DNA of 64,000 nt from Pollenia angustigena (taxonomy: Eukaryota > Arthropoda > Insecta > Diptera > Polleniidae): assembly GCA_930367215.1 (NCBI GenBank), contig OV884060.1, positions 95,008,151-95,072,150 on the forward strand. Reading direction: 5' to 3'. Positions 42,300-54,544 of the stretch are shown one piece after another. Position 1 is the stretch's first letter. Each line of letters opens with the position of its first letter. The notes under the pieces were generated by a model. The model did not search any database, was not told where the DNA came from, and saw nothing but the letters and a program-made list of their open reading frames with translations. The position numbers and the translations under genes were made by a program.

Positions 42300-44060
42300 T
42301 AACATAAACATATATAATATTCAACATTTTTAATTTTTCGAATTTATTCTATGAGCTAAATTTCAGTTACGTATTTCATAAAGCTTTTTTGTAATAGTCT
42401 GGTACACTCACAATATTCTGTACGTAAAATTAACGGAAATTGTAATATAAAATAATTGAAACTTCAATTAAAAACCGGTCTACTTATTTTTCAATTATTT
42501 TTAACAAAAAGTTCATTTAATTTTTACTGTCAAAAATTCAACACCATATTCCGTAATATCAAATAAATATTCAGTTATATTGTAAAATTTTACTGTCAAA
42601 AATTCAACACCATATTCCGTAATATCAAATAAATATTCAGTTATTTTGTAAAATTTTACTGTCAAAAATTCAACACCATATTCAGTAAAAACAATTAAAT
42701 ATTCAGTTATTTTTTAAAATTTTACTGTCAAAAAATTGACCCCATATTCAGTAAAAACAATAAAATATTCAGTTATTTCTTTAAATTTTGTTTTACTCCA
42801 CACAAAAGCCGAATTTCTAAAAAATACCAGACAGACACCTGTCCGCTTGTTTTTTTATAAGCGAGAGAGGGAGAATATTATTATTTACTTACCTTGATAC
42901 ACAAGTTTGTTTTACTTTTGTTGTACTGACCACGTTGTTTACAGAAGAACTCTCAATTATAAGACACCAGCAGCATGACCGATATGGCTTCGCAATTATT
43001 TTACTTTTAAAATTTGATGTATTTAACTAAATTATTTTAACAAATAGAAAATGGGAATTGCTTACACAAAACAAGCAATTCATTTTTTATACATAAGTAA
43101 AAATTTATTTTTGGTAGTTAAATTATATAAAATAACTGAATTTTTAATTGTTTTTTGCTGAATATGGTGTTGAATTTTTGACACTAAAATTTTATAAAAT
43201 AACTGCATATTTAGTTGTTTTTACGGAATATGTAGTTAATTTTTTTACAATTAATTTATATAAGATAACTGAAAATTCATTTGGTTTTACGGAATTCGTG
43301 GTTGAATTTTTGACAGTAAACATTAAATGAACTTTTTGTTGCTTTAAATTTCATTTTTATTTAATTTATCATAAAGAAGAATTTAACTCAATCAACGGAC
43401 AATATTAACTGCAACTGAAAATCAGTATTAATATGTACTTAGTTTTTTGAATAACTGTTAGAATCAGTTAAAAATAAATTTGCTTGGAATTTTAAATGTT
43501 TATTTATTTAAAAATGACTGAAAGGAATATTTCTTAAATAAACTACAGTCCGTTACTGTAATAATATTGTGAGTGTAGTGTATAAAGTCATTTCTGAAAA
43601 ATTGAAGGAATATAACTATTACAAAAAAGCTTTTTAAAATACATAACTGAAATTTAGCTCATATAATAAATTCGAAAAATTAAAAATGTTGAATATAATA
43701 TAAAGTAACCTTCGGAAGGAAATAATTCCCAGTTTCTATTTGTAAAAATAGTTGAGTTAAATACATTCAATTTATAAAGTAACACTATCCAGTGAGACAC
43801 AAAGAATGCTGACGAAGGCCGTAGCGGGCCAGAAAATGCATTACATTCTGCTGGTGTCTAATAATTGTAAATTTGCTTTCCAAAGGAAGGCTAAGGTAAA
43901 ATGTAAAAAGAAAATACAATATAATAGTCTGGTAGTGTTTAAAGTCATTTCTGAAAAATTGAAGGAATAGAACTATTACAAAAAAGCTTTATAAAATACA
44001 TAACTGAAATTTAGCTCATAGAATAAATTCGAAAAATTAAAAATGTTGAATATAAGAAGC
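42300..44060. repeat. Three copies of a ~110-bp unit around a TIR element
   Basis: A unit containing TTAAAAATGTTGAATATA, GAAATTTAGCTCATA and AACTATTACAAAAAAGCTTT occurs inverted at about 42310-42400 and direct at about 43590-43700 and 43930-44055. The first two flank the element at 42404-43576 as outer arms. The third may mark a partial second copy. A short insert resembling another small TIR unit (CCAGTGAGACAC...GGTGTCT) lies at about 43790-43862. Confidence 0.5.
42404..43576. mobile_element. Non-autonomous TIR element with 66-bp subterminal arrays
   Basis: ACACTCACAATATT at 42404-42417 is perfectly inverted at 43563-43576. Four tandem copies of a 66-bp unit (TTTACTGTCAAAAATTCAAC start at 42522, 42588, 42655 and 42721) lie inside the left end. 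About three inverted copies (GTTGAATTTTTGACA at about 43170, 43236 and 43302) lie inside the right end. There is no transposase. The arrays are probably transposase-binding regions; the superfamily is unknown. Confidence 0.65.
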
Positions 44061-44075
44061 TCTTACAAATTGAAC

Positions 44076-44570
44076 TTTTTTTTTTTTTTTTTGCAATATT
44101 ATTTGTTGAATCTTCATACATTAAATATGAACTAACAATAATTATTTAATCATTTTCCTATTTTTAAGCTTGTTAGGCCCGAAGCTTTTATGTAAATAAA
44201 ACATCAATTTTATTACAGTTTTTCCCAACGTTTCGTAGAGTATTTTTCTACTTCTTCAGGGGGTGTCTATTTAAATATGTGCAAAAACGTACATTATTTT
44301 AAAACAACCCTGTAATTAATGTTGATGTTGTCTGTGTCTTCTTTCAGATTCATCGTCTTATTTATTTTCTGTTGGATTCGTAAACTTTCAATCGTTTATC
44401 TCTTTTTTCAACATTCTCTCTATCCAATATTTTGACGTTTTCAAAATCAGCAGTATGACCATGTTGTAAAATATGTTGTGCTAGTGCTGTTGTTTCTTTG
44501 CTTTTTGTTATCTATGCTTTGTGTACTCCCATTCTCGTCTGTAAACTTCTTCAAATCTTAACCTAATACT
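44076..44570 (-). pseudogene. Penelope-like element remnant (GIY-YIG region)
   Basis: The minus strand, with stops, reads KETTALAQHILQHGHTADFE then NVKILDRE and KRLKVYESN. This matches the C-terminal GIY-YIG-linked region of Penelope-like elements (ALAQH...GH..DF...KIL). The downstream sequence with CCCAACGTTTCGTAGAGTAT and CTTCTTCAGG is also typical of their 3' region. A T-run at 44077-44093 borders it. It adjoins the LINE fragment starting near 44580. Confidence 0.5.
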
Positions 44571-47225
44571 TTATTTTTTGTCCTGCCACGGCGGACAACG
44601 GCCAACGGCGATCTAAATGTCTACCGAGATATTTTACATTCGAATTTTGAGGTATTATTTGATTATTGATTTTAATAGGGGGGCATGATTCCCGGCGCAA
44701 GGTGAATGTTATATGTACGCATTTTTGCTCATTGACTTTTATCCTCCATTGTTTTAACCATATTTCTAGTTGAAATATATAATCCTGTAAGTAACGTGAT
44801 GCTTCATGACGATTTTTGCGCACGCTTAGAAAAGCTGTGTCGTCCGCAAATGTCGAAGTTTGTGTGTAGTTGTTTGTTGGCATGTCCGAAGTATAAATCA
44901 AATATAATAGGGGCCCCAGAATGCTGCCCTGTGGGACTCCAGCGCCAATTGGCTGAGGTGAACTAAAGAAATTTCCTTCTTTAATAATAAATTGACGACC
45001 GACTAAGTAGCTTTCTAGCAGCTTATGTGTGTTTGCTGCTAAATTTTGCTTCAATTTATATAATAAGCTTCATGCCAGACTTTATCAGAAGCTTGAGAAA
45101 CATCGATGAAGAGAGCGGAACAATATGTTCTTACTTCAAAGGCTTTTCTTATGGCGTTTACTATACGTGGGTTTGTTGAATTGTGCTGTGTTCTCTTCTA
45201 AAACCGAATTGGTGGTTAGGAATTAGGGTATTCATTCGGTTAACCGTCAACCGGTTAACCGATTAATTACTACCCGATTAACTGATCGGTTAATTTCAAA
45301 TTGGCTTTTTTCGATTAATGATTAAACCGATTAATTTCAGTCGATTAACCGATTAACCGAAGTAACAAAATTTACAATATTTTGTAGTATTATAACATAT
45401 TTTTTTGTGTGTTTTTAATTATTTGTTTTATCTCATATACAAAATGTATTTGTTTAGAAAATATTTTTTCATACAAACAAAGAAGGTGTTCAGTGATTTT
45501 CATTTTAACCCATTTTCCGCCGACCAATGACTTAAATTACATTGTTTTTCAATGTTTTTTTTATCTTCTTCATCGATCAACAGGAATGTGGCGAAAAATG
45601 GGTTAAATATATGATTGCCAATACCTTTTTATTGTTTCACGTACTTTTTATATATTTGTGTTTAGTTATTTGTTTTTTATCATATCTTCTCATATCAGTC
45701 CTTTAACAAAATTAACCGAAACAATTAGTAGTGTTAAAAATTTTTAAAAACTCTAATGGCATAATGGAGTATTTTATATGTTAAGAAAAATCCTGAAAAA
45801 GTACTGAGATATTAGATATTCATCTACGATAAGTGAAAGAATTGTTTCCAAGTCAACTTTTGTCAAAACTAAAGAAAAGAATCGCTTTAATCCTAAACGT
45901 TTAAACCAAATTATTTTTCTAAATGATTATTGTATAAGATGTCCTTTAACTATTGAAATAACTAATAAAATTATCTTAGTTTATTTTTGAATAAATACGT
46001 AAATATTTTCTGGATTCACAAGGTAGTCATAAAGTCTTATGTCTTAAAATAATACCAGGACCACTTTTTATTTAAATTGAGATTTTGATGCCGTGTGGTA
46101 GAGAAAGATACGCCTCGTCAACCAGCATGTAGTTTTTCTTCTATTAAAGTCTTGAAGTGTGTAAAAGGGACTGTAATTTTAATTTTCTATCAAGCTTCAA
46201 ATAGGAAAAATAAACAGTTTGTTGTCTCTCGTGTAAAATGTGCTGAAAGTGAGTTAGCAGGTTTGCATATTTAGCCAACGATATGACTGTTGAAAGCTAC
46301 CGCTTATAATATAGATTTCTACTATACAGTTATGAAGAATCAATGAACACAGCATTACAATTTTTATTTTTTTTGAAACACAACAATATTTATTTTAAAC
46401 AAATTTAAATATTTTTTAGGATATTATGACGATATGACTTGATACCACACCTTGCGCATCAATTGAAAAATGCATATTACATATGTATGAATTGTTTTTT
46501 TTTTTTTTTTTGCTTGCTCGTTTTAGCTCAAGAATTGTTATGTTTGGTATGTTATTGTTTTTTTTACTTATACACTCCAAATAATAAGCAATTAATGCAT
46601 TTTTATATATTGAAATTACTTAATTTATAAAAAACTTTATTAATCGGTTAACCGATCAAAAACAAAATTAACCGATTAAACCAAAACCTCGGTTAATTAA
46701 TCGAGCGATTAACCGATTAAAGCAAAAGGTCGATTAAATGAATACCCTATTAGGAATACATCTATTTTCACTTAAAATTGGAGTTAATTTTGACACTAAC
46801 AGCCTCTCAAACAGCTTTGATATATTAGAAAGTAAGCTTATAGGCCTATATGACTCAGCTTTTTTGTGATCCTTTCCTGGTTTAGGTATCATGGTGACTA
46901 AGGAAACCTTCCACTTTTGATGACAGTATTGAAGACGTAAGATAGCATTGAAAATTAAAAGAATAATTTTCTTTGCTGTGCTGGGTAGCTCAAAAAGCAT
47001 TTTGTTGCTAATCTTATCAAATCCAGGGGCTTTTTTGGGGTTTAATTCCCAAACAGCCTTTTCGATTTCTCTTATCTCAAATCTTAGGGGAACAGCTGCT
47101 CTAGCAGGAACAGGTGGTAGCTCGACCACAGTATTGTGAGATATATTTGGGGTAAAAACGTTTTTTAAATGATTAACAAACAGATTTCCCTTTTCGTTAT
47201 CATTTCTTGCCCAACTTCCGTTCAA
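44571..47225 (-). pseudogene. Jockey-clade reverse transcriptase split by a hAT
   Basis: The segment 47225-46758 carries KKAPGFDKISNKMLFELP and YRPISLLSNISKLFERLL up to ENRCIPN. After the hAT, NHQFGF resumes at 45223, followed by IDVSQASDKVWHEA-type sequence near 45100 and the frame 45054-44571 (GVPQGSILGPLLYLIYTSDM, FADDTAFLS). The target duplication repeats the bases coding for IPN/NHQ. At least one frameshift occurs near 45060-45180. The protein breaks down after VKYLGRHLDRRW, where the LINE sequence ends. Confidence 0.8.
45224..46749. mobile_element. 1,526-bp hAT element with 8-bp duplication TTAGGAAT
   Basis: TTAGGAAT at 45216-45223 is repeated exactly at 46750-46757. The ends are TAGGGTATTCATTCGGTTAA and its counterpart (CGATTAAATGAATACCCTA). 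Many copies of CGGTTAACCGATTAA fill both subterminal regions (45235-45365 and 46640-46735). No transposase is present. It landed in the HQFGF motif of the LINE reverse transcriptase. Confidence 0.92.
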
Positions 47226-47699
47226 GTTTCTTAATGGAGGCTTAGAGACAACTGGCCTTTTAAGATTTAGCTACACGCCATAATGAGTAGTCTGATTGCG
47301 GAGTTGCATCAAGTTCCTTAAGATATTTTTGCAGAGCAGCCGTTTTCTGTGTCTGTAGTAACTTTCTTTGCCTTTTTTTACACTCGTTTAACAAACTCTT
47401 AAGTTGAGGGGGTCTGTGAAATTGTCACTCTCTTCGAGCTCTTCTTTTTTCAGACAGGAGACGCTCAACATCTGTGGAATAAATTTTAATATTTTAAGTG
47501 TTTTTTGGGGTAATACTGGAATGTTGCACAGCTAGCTTCAGAAAACTGTCAAAATTAAGAATAGCGCGATCTACGTATTCCGGTGTACTAAGCGGAATAT
47601 TTTCTGTGCTGAAATATTTTTTATATTTTAGCCAATTGATTAAAAATATTTATAATATTGGCCTTCTGATATTGAATATCTAGGTGGGGAGTATAACAA

Positions 47700-48010
47700 T
47701 GAGATTAAAGTACTAACGTTTCTATTTAATTAATTCTTTAACGCAAATGTTTGTTGCTTGAAGATAATCTTCACGATGATCACCCATTAGGTAGTGTTTG
47801 ACTCTGGTTTTTATTAAAATGGCAGAACCTCCACAAGCTCTATCTCGAGGGACCTTTGTATCATATAGTATATAACCATTTATTTTAAATGTATTTTTTG
47901 AGGTCAAATGAGTTTCAGAAACCATGACATCAATTTGTTTATTTTTAAGAAAGTATTCTAATTCATTTTTATGTTGGCGGATGCCGTTTGCGTTCCAAAA
48001 ACAAAATTTG
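47700..48010 (-). pseudogene. Jockey-clade endonuclease fragment
   Basis: Minus-strand sequence reads FCFWNANGIRQHKNELEYFL then MVSETHLTSKN (47925), KINGYILYDTKVPRDRACGG and SAILIKTRVKHYL, the first third of an APE-type endonuclease. The catalytic GDYN and SDH parts are missing or scrambled downstream. It corresponds to 62640-62870 of the copy at 61 kb. Confidence 0.7.
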
Positions 48011-48289
48011 TATGCAGTTCATGACTTGTTAAGTACAGCTTGCAATAACATAGATTGCATTCTAAGAATTTCCTGCATCATATTACCCATTGTGTTCGTA
48101 AAATTATTTACTGTTTGCATTAATGTTTCCATGGTTTTTTCTAAACGACTTAAATTAGAAACTGGAGTTTCATCATTACTTGGCGAGGCAACTAGCATTG
48201 GCTCTTGGCTTAATTTTAGGACGTTAGCTTTATGTTATGTTATTACTAGGCTGGGGGGCTTGAATTGCATTTGTGTTTTCTTGATTTGC

Positions 48290-49293
48290 ACTTGAGGGGT
48301 ATTTGTTATCGGGCCAACCGTCTGCTTGAGGATATTATATACAGGGCATCCTCTATAATTGGCAGTGTGAATACCGCCACAGTTGCTACATTTTTTTACG
48401 TTGGGGTCGGTTTTAGACTTATCGCAAGCTCACCACATACTACGCAAACAGGGGTCAAGTAGCAGTATGCCTTGGTATGGCCAAATTCTTGGCAGTTAAA
48501 GCACTGAACAGGTCCATTTTTTTGTGCGGCTCCTCCATTGTGATTTTTCTGTATAGAATATATTTCAAACTATAAATGGGATGCGTTTCGTTTTTTTTAA
48601 CTTAATGTCGCCGGGCTCTAATTCTACTCGAAAAAGTGGTTGTGGATTTTTGTCCCTATTGCTAATATTTACCACATGTTTTATCTTGAAGCCATTTTCT
48701 TCCAAGAAAGTTTTAATTTCCTCTGGATCTGCGCATGAATCAATTCCCTTAATCACCACCTGGAGACCTTTACTGCTCTTGAGTTGGTATGTATAAAAAC
48801 TTTTTTTAAGTGCCTCAAATTTATTAATTATTTTGCGAAAATCATTTTCATGATTTACTTGAATTTTCGTTTCATTTATACTACCTCGCTTTATTGCGGC
48901 TACATAAAAAGAATTTTCACCAATCAACGAAATTAAACTCTTTGTTAGATCATTTGAGTTATGCTCCCTAAGATATATCGGGGGAGGCTTGGACGATTTT
49001 ATGACGTTTGGTGCTTCAGAGGATTCATCCTCCAGAGTTGCAAAGCGATTTTGGGAATTTATTTTATCAAAAGATGGATTTTTTGATGCCGAAGCAACAG
49101 CTGAAGAGGTAGGGCTGCGACCCCGTTTAAGGACTGTTATATACCTGTCCATACCAACTTGGACTTGAGGCTTTTGACATCTTTTTACAGGGGGATTTTC
49201 CATTGCATTTGTGTTTAAGTTCATCGTATCATTTCCCACTAAATTTGTTTTTGACGTCACGGCAATACTTGCTGGCCTGGCAAAACATGTCAC
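48290..49293 (-). pseudogene. Jockey-clade gag (ORF1), decayed
   Basis: The frame 49293-48565 aligns with the gag at 61 kb: MDRYITVLKRGRSPTSS, SKPPPIYLREHNSN, YTYQLKSSKGLQVVIKGIDS and NRDKNPQPLFRVELEPG. Beyond a stop, zinc knuckles continue near 48510-48380 in two frames (CFNCQEFGHTKAYC, CVVCGE, CSNCGGIHTANYRGC). The N-terminus is truncated at 49293 by the neighbouring TIR element. Confidence 0.75.
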
Positions 49294-49986
49294 CAGTACC
49301 CATGTTCTGTAACTTTAGTGAAAACTTCTCGAATCGAAAACATGTGAAACAAAATATTCCATCGTTTCTCAAAAAGTGAGAAAAAACTGTGTCTGTAACT
49401 CATGTCGAAAACTATCAAAAGAGATTACGACGTTACGTTATAAATGTCATAATATTGCACTCGAAGCCGATGTAACATTGCAGCCGTTGAGATCGCTAGT
49501 CACACATATCATTGACGGCGACCAAAATTTACTAAAATTGAAAATTACCAATTTGTCTATACCAAATAATATAAAGTGCGACTTTAATGCTTGTTGTTTG
49601 CAAACGAGCATTGAAAACATTCGTATATTTTATAAAAATGTTAAAAGCAAAATAATAAAACAATGAAAAAATGTGCCAAGAACAAAATATTATTATTATT
49701 ATTCTTTGCATTGTTTTTAGTGTTGAAATTTTTTCTCGCCCCATTTTTATTCGTGAGTGTTTTTGACAGTTCAAAGCGGGAAGTCTTCTCACAAAAATGT
49801 TACAGACACACTTTTTCTGTAAATTGGCTAGTAATTTCCTTACGTGACAGCGGGTACTCGCCAAAAAAGTTACAGACACAGTTTAGTGCGAAAAACAGCT
49901 GTTTATTTCAATATATGAGATTTTTGTTTCATTTCACACATTTCAATCGAAAGTTTCGACGCGAGAGTTACAGAACATTGGCACAG
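49294..49986. mobile_element. 693-bp TIR element, GTTCTGTAAC ends
   Basis: CAGTACCCATGTTCTGTAAC at the left is answered by GTTACAGAACATTGGCACAG at the right. The motif CTGTAAC/GTTACAG recurs inside near both ends (about 49310, 49393, 49799, 49870 and 49970). The interior is non-coding; frames on either strand have no family features. The flanking octamers do not match. Confidence 0.6.
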
Positions 49987-52197
49987 GTCTAGTTTTAGTT
50001 TTTTTTAATGAGTCCACCGTTTGTGTAAATACCGAGGGTGAGAGGGAACGTGTACGAATAATTGGCTTAGCCGTTAGGTAGTTAATATTGTTTTGTTTTA
50101 TTTATTTCAGCATTATTTGTATTTGCATGAACTGTTACATAGTAATTTCTTTCGTTGATTTTTATTGTTGTCTCTTTGTTTTTGCTACATACATAAGTAT
50201 GTAGGTATGTACATTCATTCACTTATATTTTTTATTTTTCTTTATTACATTTTTCGTTTTTAATAATTGATCACTTTTATGCTAAATAATTTATTTAAAA
50301 ATCATTTATTTTGCTTTCATTCGCTGAATGTTTATTTTAAATAAAAAATAAAGTTATAAATTAATTCAAATTGTGTGCGGGTTTAATAATACACGTCCGT
50401 ATCACAACAAAGCACAATTGAACTGTGAACTTTTTGCACAAGATATTTTATATATATGCCCACACGCAAAAGATTTCGGCAAGAGCTCAGCAGAGCATTT
50501 TTAAATTAAAAAACCGTTGCGAAGGCTCTTTGATAGCATTTTAATTTTTAATTAAATTTTTAATGAAACAACAGTAAGATTAGTAGGAATAAAAAGTCAA
50601 TAAGTCAATAAGTTCCTAACTCAACGCTTGCTGTTATTGCTTTTGGGCACAGATTTATAGATACTTCAAGCAAAGTTCAAATAGTAAGAGTCATATTAAT
50701 CAGGCTGGAATCGGAAAGATATTTGACCTAATCGTTTAACCGGTAACCCCGATTAACCGTTATGAGTCTTTTTTGTCCTTCTTTTAAAAAAGAGAACAAA
50801 CACGCAAAAATATTATCCGTGAAATTTTACTATAAGTCCCTAAATTCACCAAAACGGAAAATTCAACCAGAAAGTCAGAAATAAGACACAAAAGAGAGCT
50901 TAGAGTTGATTTTGCACATATTAAGAATTTTCTTTTACCCAAAAAAATTAAGCATAAAAAAAATAGTTCAAAATTAACTAAAAATCACTAAAACTCTATT
51001 ATGTTACCTTCGAAATTTGAATAGGATGTATTCATGAATTACATTTTTTTCATCACTTTCTATATCACTTTCTTAATGCTTTTCCACGCATCAAGCTCAA
51101 TTGGTGAGAGCAGTTCGTCGAAGTAAGCGTTTGGCATCAGCTTTCTTATATCTGGACCAACAAAAACACCTGTTGACATTAAAACAAATTTTAAGGCTTT
51201 CAACAATAACAACGACTTGAAGAACATATACATATGTACCTTCTTTAATTTTTGCTTCGCCGATTAGCAATAGTTGCGTTCGAGAACACAAAAGTTTTTA
51301 CTATTTTTTTACAAAACTTTACTGCATTTTACAAAATTGCGTTCGAGTACACAAAGTGCAGTAAATGAAAACATATATTGAGAGCGAAAAGTGACAGTTT
51401 TTACAAATTTTTACTGCAGAAATTTTTGCAGTAAAATTTAGTAAATCAAAAAAAAAACATATGTTTCAAAAGCATACAAATTGTGAAAAAATTGTTAAAT
51501 AAAAGAAAAGTTGAAATTAAAATTAAACCAAAACAAAAAGTGAATAAATATTAATTAAATAAACTTGTTATTTAGTATTACTTGACCTTTTTTATTATAA
51601 TTTTTTAAAATTGATTAAGCTTGAGGTCTTTTTATAAAAAATAATATAATCTTTAATTAACCAAAGGTTAGCGAAATATTGAGAAATAATTAAAGATAAT
51701 ATTATTTTTTATAAAAAGACCTCAAGCTTAATCAATTTTAAAAAATTATTAAATAAACTTGTTTGTGAAGCATTTATTTGGCTAAATACAAACTTTTGAA
51801 ATTTTTTTTGTTATGTTAATTTTTTAGAGTTGTAAAAATGTGAAGTATTTGGGTACTTAAGTAATCAATAGCAAAAAAAATTTTCATGTTCTTTTAAATA
51901 ATTTAACCCGCTACAAATTAGTAAAATCAAATAAAATAAAAAACAAACAAATATGAAAGATTACATAAACTAGTTTGTTTGTATTTTCCAAAAATGTTCG
52001 TGTTATAAAAAGTATTTAATCGAGTACCGATAAGAAAACGAGTTAAGTAGTCAAAAGTGTCAATATTTTTCAACACCTCAATTATTTGCCATCAGCTGTT
52101 GCCTTTATTTTACGAATTTTTACAAATTTTGCGTTCGCGTACTTTTTTGGACAACAGCTTTTTGTGAGAGAAAAGTTTTTAGTTTACTCATTTACTG
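49987..52197. other. Non-coding AT-rich region with a long hairpin
   Basis: No gene is seen. A partial run of GATTAACCGTTATG-type motifs at about 50730-50765 may be a scrap of a hAT like that at 45224. GCGTTCGAGAACACAAAA (about 51274) and GCGTTCGAGTACACAAA (about 51338) recur, with a related GCGTTCGCGTAC near 52130. The hairpin at 51554-51763 is listed separately. Confidence 0.5.
51554..51763. repeat. Long hairpin flanked by 16-bp direct repeats
   Basis: Arms of 62 bases (51598-51659 and 51687-51748) are complementary with one mismatch and enclose a 27-base loop. ATTAAATAAACTTGTT is present exactly at both 51554-51569 and 51748-51763. The direct repeats look like a target duplication around a 178-bp foldback insert. 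There is no coding sequence. Confidence 0.7.
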
Positions 52198-52205
52198 CAT
52201 GTTAC

Positions 52206-54282
52206 CAGGGTTGTCAGATGTGGCGATTTCTCGCCAAACGTGGCGATTTTCAAACATGTTTGGCGACCTAATTTTTGATTTGGCGACATGGCGATTTTTT
52301 GGCGATTTATAAAATAGTTCAAATCGCCAACTGGCTATTTTTGATGGCCTATGAATTTGTTTTGAAATTCGTTAAATTCAATACTTAGAAATAATATTAT
52401 TTTAATTCTCGTATTTTTATGAATGAAGTTTCAGGCAATCATATGTATGATAGGTATTTCAAGGTATGTTCAAATGGCTGATGAAGTTAATGAAAATCTT
52501 CTAGAAAAGTGTTTTTTATATTTAAAATTGCACTTGAAACAAGTTAGAGTGCTATATTCGGCTGTGCCGAATCTTTGATACCCTCCACCGACAGTTCGAA
52601 TGTTTAAGGAGTAATATCTGTATGATGTTATTATTATCTTAAACTGTGACGATTTGTTATTAATTATGGTTTTAGGCGACTAAACTGTTTTCTGCTAGTA
52701 GGGTTTATATGGGGCCTAGGGTAAATTATGGACCGATCATCACAAATTTCACAGCGTCATTTCTAGGCCTTTAAAACGGTGGCGTACCAATTTCTGTTGT
52801 GCTAGCTTTATTAATTATGGTTTTAGGTGTACTAAACTGTTTTCCGGGAGTAGGGTTTCTATGGGGCCTAAGGTTAATTTTAGACCGATCGTAGCGAAAT
52901 TTCACAGTGTTGTTTCTAGTCCATTATTTTTTTTCCGGGAGTATTGTTTATATGGGGCTTAGGGTAAATTATGGACGGATCATCACGAAATTTAACAGCG
53001 TGATTTCCAGTCAAATAAAAAAAATGTTTGCAAAATCTTATCTCATTCCGTGCCTTGTTCCAGCATTTATGTTATTTTTTGTAACAAAATTATCAATTTT
53101 TTTAGGTGGTGGTTCCACATTTTGATTCATAGCTCTGGTCCTACTGAACCGATTTTGCTGGATTGCAATCCCAAACTGCTTAGGATAGCTCCAAGTTTGT
53201 TCATTTCTTTTTAGTTGTTCGAAAGTGAGCGTGTTTTCAACAGACGGATAGACAGACGGACATGGCTAAATCGACTTAGAATTACGCAAGGACCCAGAAT
53301 ATATATACTTTATGGGGTCTCAGATGAATAATAAAAAAGTTTCACACGGAATGACAAACTTAATACACCCTCTTCACAACTAATTGTGGTGGAGGGTATA
53401 AAAATCAATAAATATAACTCCTTAAAACATTAATATGCTTTAAGTCTATAAACATTTTCACATTACGTATGTGCCAATTTTTTATCACAGATAAAATACG
53501 TTGTTGTTAGTGATATTTTAAAGATTTTTATGAATCCTATCATACCTTTGGACGTTTATAAAACACAATGAAAAAAATTTGCGTTGGTTAATTGGAAAGA
53601 TAACTAAATAAGTTTAGGCCAACATTTTAAAGCTACAAGGATACGGCCGGTACGTACAATTTCAAGAACTTTACTTTGGCTCTCCTTTATATGCGGTAAT
53701 TACAACTAGTAGTGCCTATTTTTAAACTATGAACTCCACTAAAACGCACCTTCGAATTAGAATGTAATACGAAATTCTAGACGCGTTATTAGGAGTTTTA
53801 AGTTATATGAATGGGAATAGTACATTTTGCACTTCTTTTGTACTTTCGTGAATAAATGTAATATCCCCACAAAGTATTTCAAATAAGAAAACAAATAGCG
53901 AGTCTTGCCGGTGAAGCGTTTAGATATATAATAAAAGTGCAACTATTGTATTTCTAATATTTGCTTAGTACTTACCGCAAAAATTCTTTATTTGTTGCTT
54001 TAAGTAGACCACTATAAATTATTTTTTGTGTTTACTAACTATTTTTATTTCGCTCTAAATCAAAATTAAACAAAATATATATTATGGCGACTTTTTTTGA
54101 AGTTTTGGCGTATTTTAGCGATACGGAACTAATTTATTTTTTAGGATTTATAAAAAATATTTTTAATAATTTAAAAAATATGTATTTTATTGTCAAAGAA
54201 TTGTAAACAAATGCTTTGGCGATTTTGGCGATTTTTGACATTGAATTTGGCGGAAAAGGTCAAAATCAATCTGACAACCCTG
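52206..54282. mobile_element. hAT-like element with GGCGATTTT subterminal repeats
   Basis: The ends are CAGGGTTGTCAGATGTGGCG and ATCTGACAACCCTG. The flanking octamers CATGTTAC (52198-52205) and AATGTTAC (54283-54290) agree at seven of eight positions. The motif TGGCGATTTT is repeated many times near both ends (52218-52330 and 54085-54255). No transposase was found, and another repeat is nested inside. Confidence 0.75.
52560..53402. repeat. Dispersed dipteran-type repeat with GGTGGAGGGTATA end
   Basis: It begins with TTCGGCTGTGCCGAATCTTT followed by ATACCCTCCACC (about 52557-52590) and ends with GGTGGAGGGTATAAA near 53400. Internally it has GACGGATAGACAGACGGACA and ATATATACTTTATGGGGTCT. Two or three diverged copies of GTAGGGTTTATATGGGGCCT lie at 52690-52960. 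I know this pattern from fly genomes as a common non-coding repeat; its class is not certain. Confidence 0.55.
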
Positions 54283-54544
54283 AATGTTACTGTAAAAGTA
54301 CTCAAACGCACCTAATAACAATGTGCCAGAGCTGGGAAACTTTAACCCCCTATCAAATGAAATTCAGATATAAACTTTCAAAACGCCGATACACGTGTCT
54401 CTTTTTTTTGACTCCTCTATCAAAATTTATAGGCCGGACCTTGTAATTTTTTTTGTGTTGTACAGTGTAATTTATAAAATGTTGAAAAAATAAATTTATT
54501 ATCAATAATGATAAAGAAAAATCCAAATTTATTTTAGAAAATTG

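Larger units (their letters stand above)
44571..49293 (-). mobile_element. Decayed Jockey-clade LINE (second subfamily)
   Basis: Order on the minus strand: gag (49293 to about 48290), endonuclease (about 48010-47700), linker and reverse transcriptase (about 47400-46758 and 45223-44571). It is related to, but clearly diverged from, the copy at 61 kb. A 1,526-bp hAT interrupts the reverse transcriptase. The 5' end is cut at 49294 by another TIR element and the 3' end at about 44575 by a Penelope scrap. Confidence 0.8.

Noticed and set aside
42522..42790. CRISPR-like array
   Set aside because: The 66-bp units are contiguous tandem repeats without unique spacers, in a eukaryotic transposon context.
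49376..49992. Several 90-115-codon frames on both strands
   Set aside because: They fall inside the 693-bp TIR element and have no family features.
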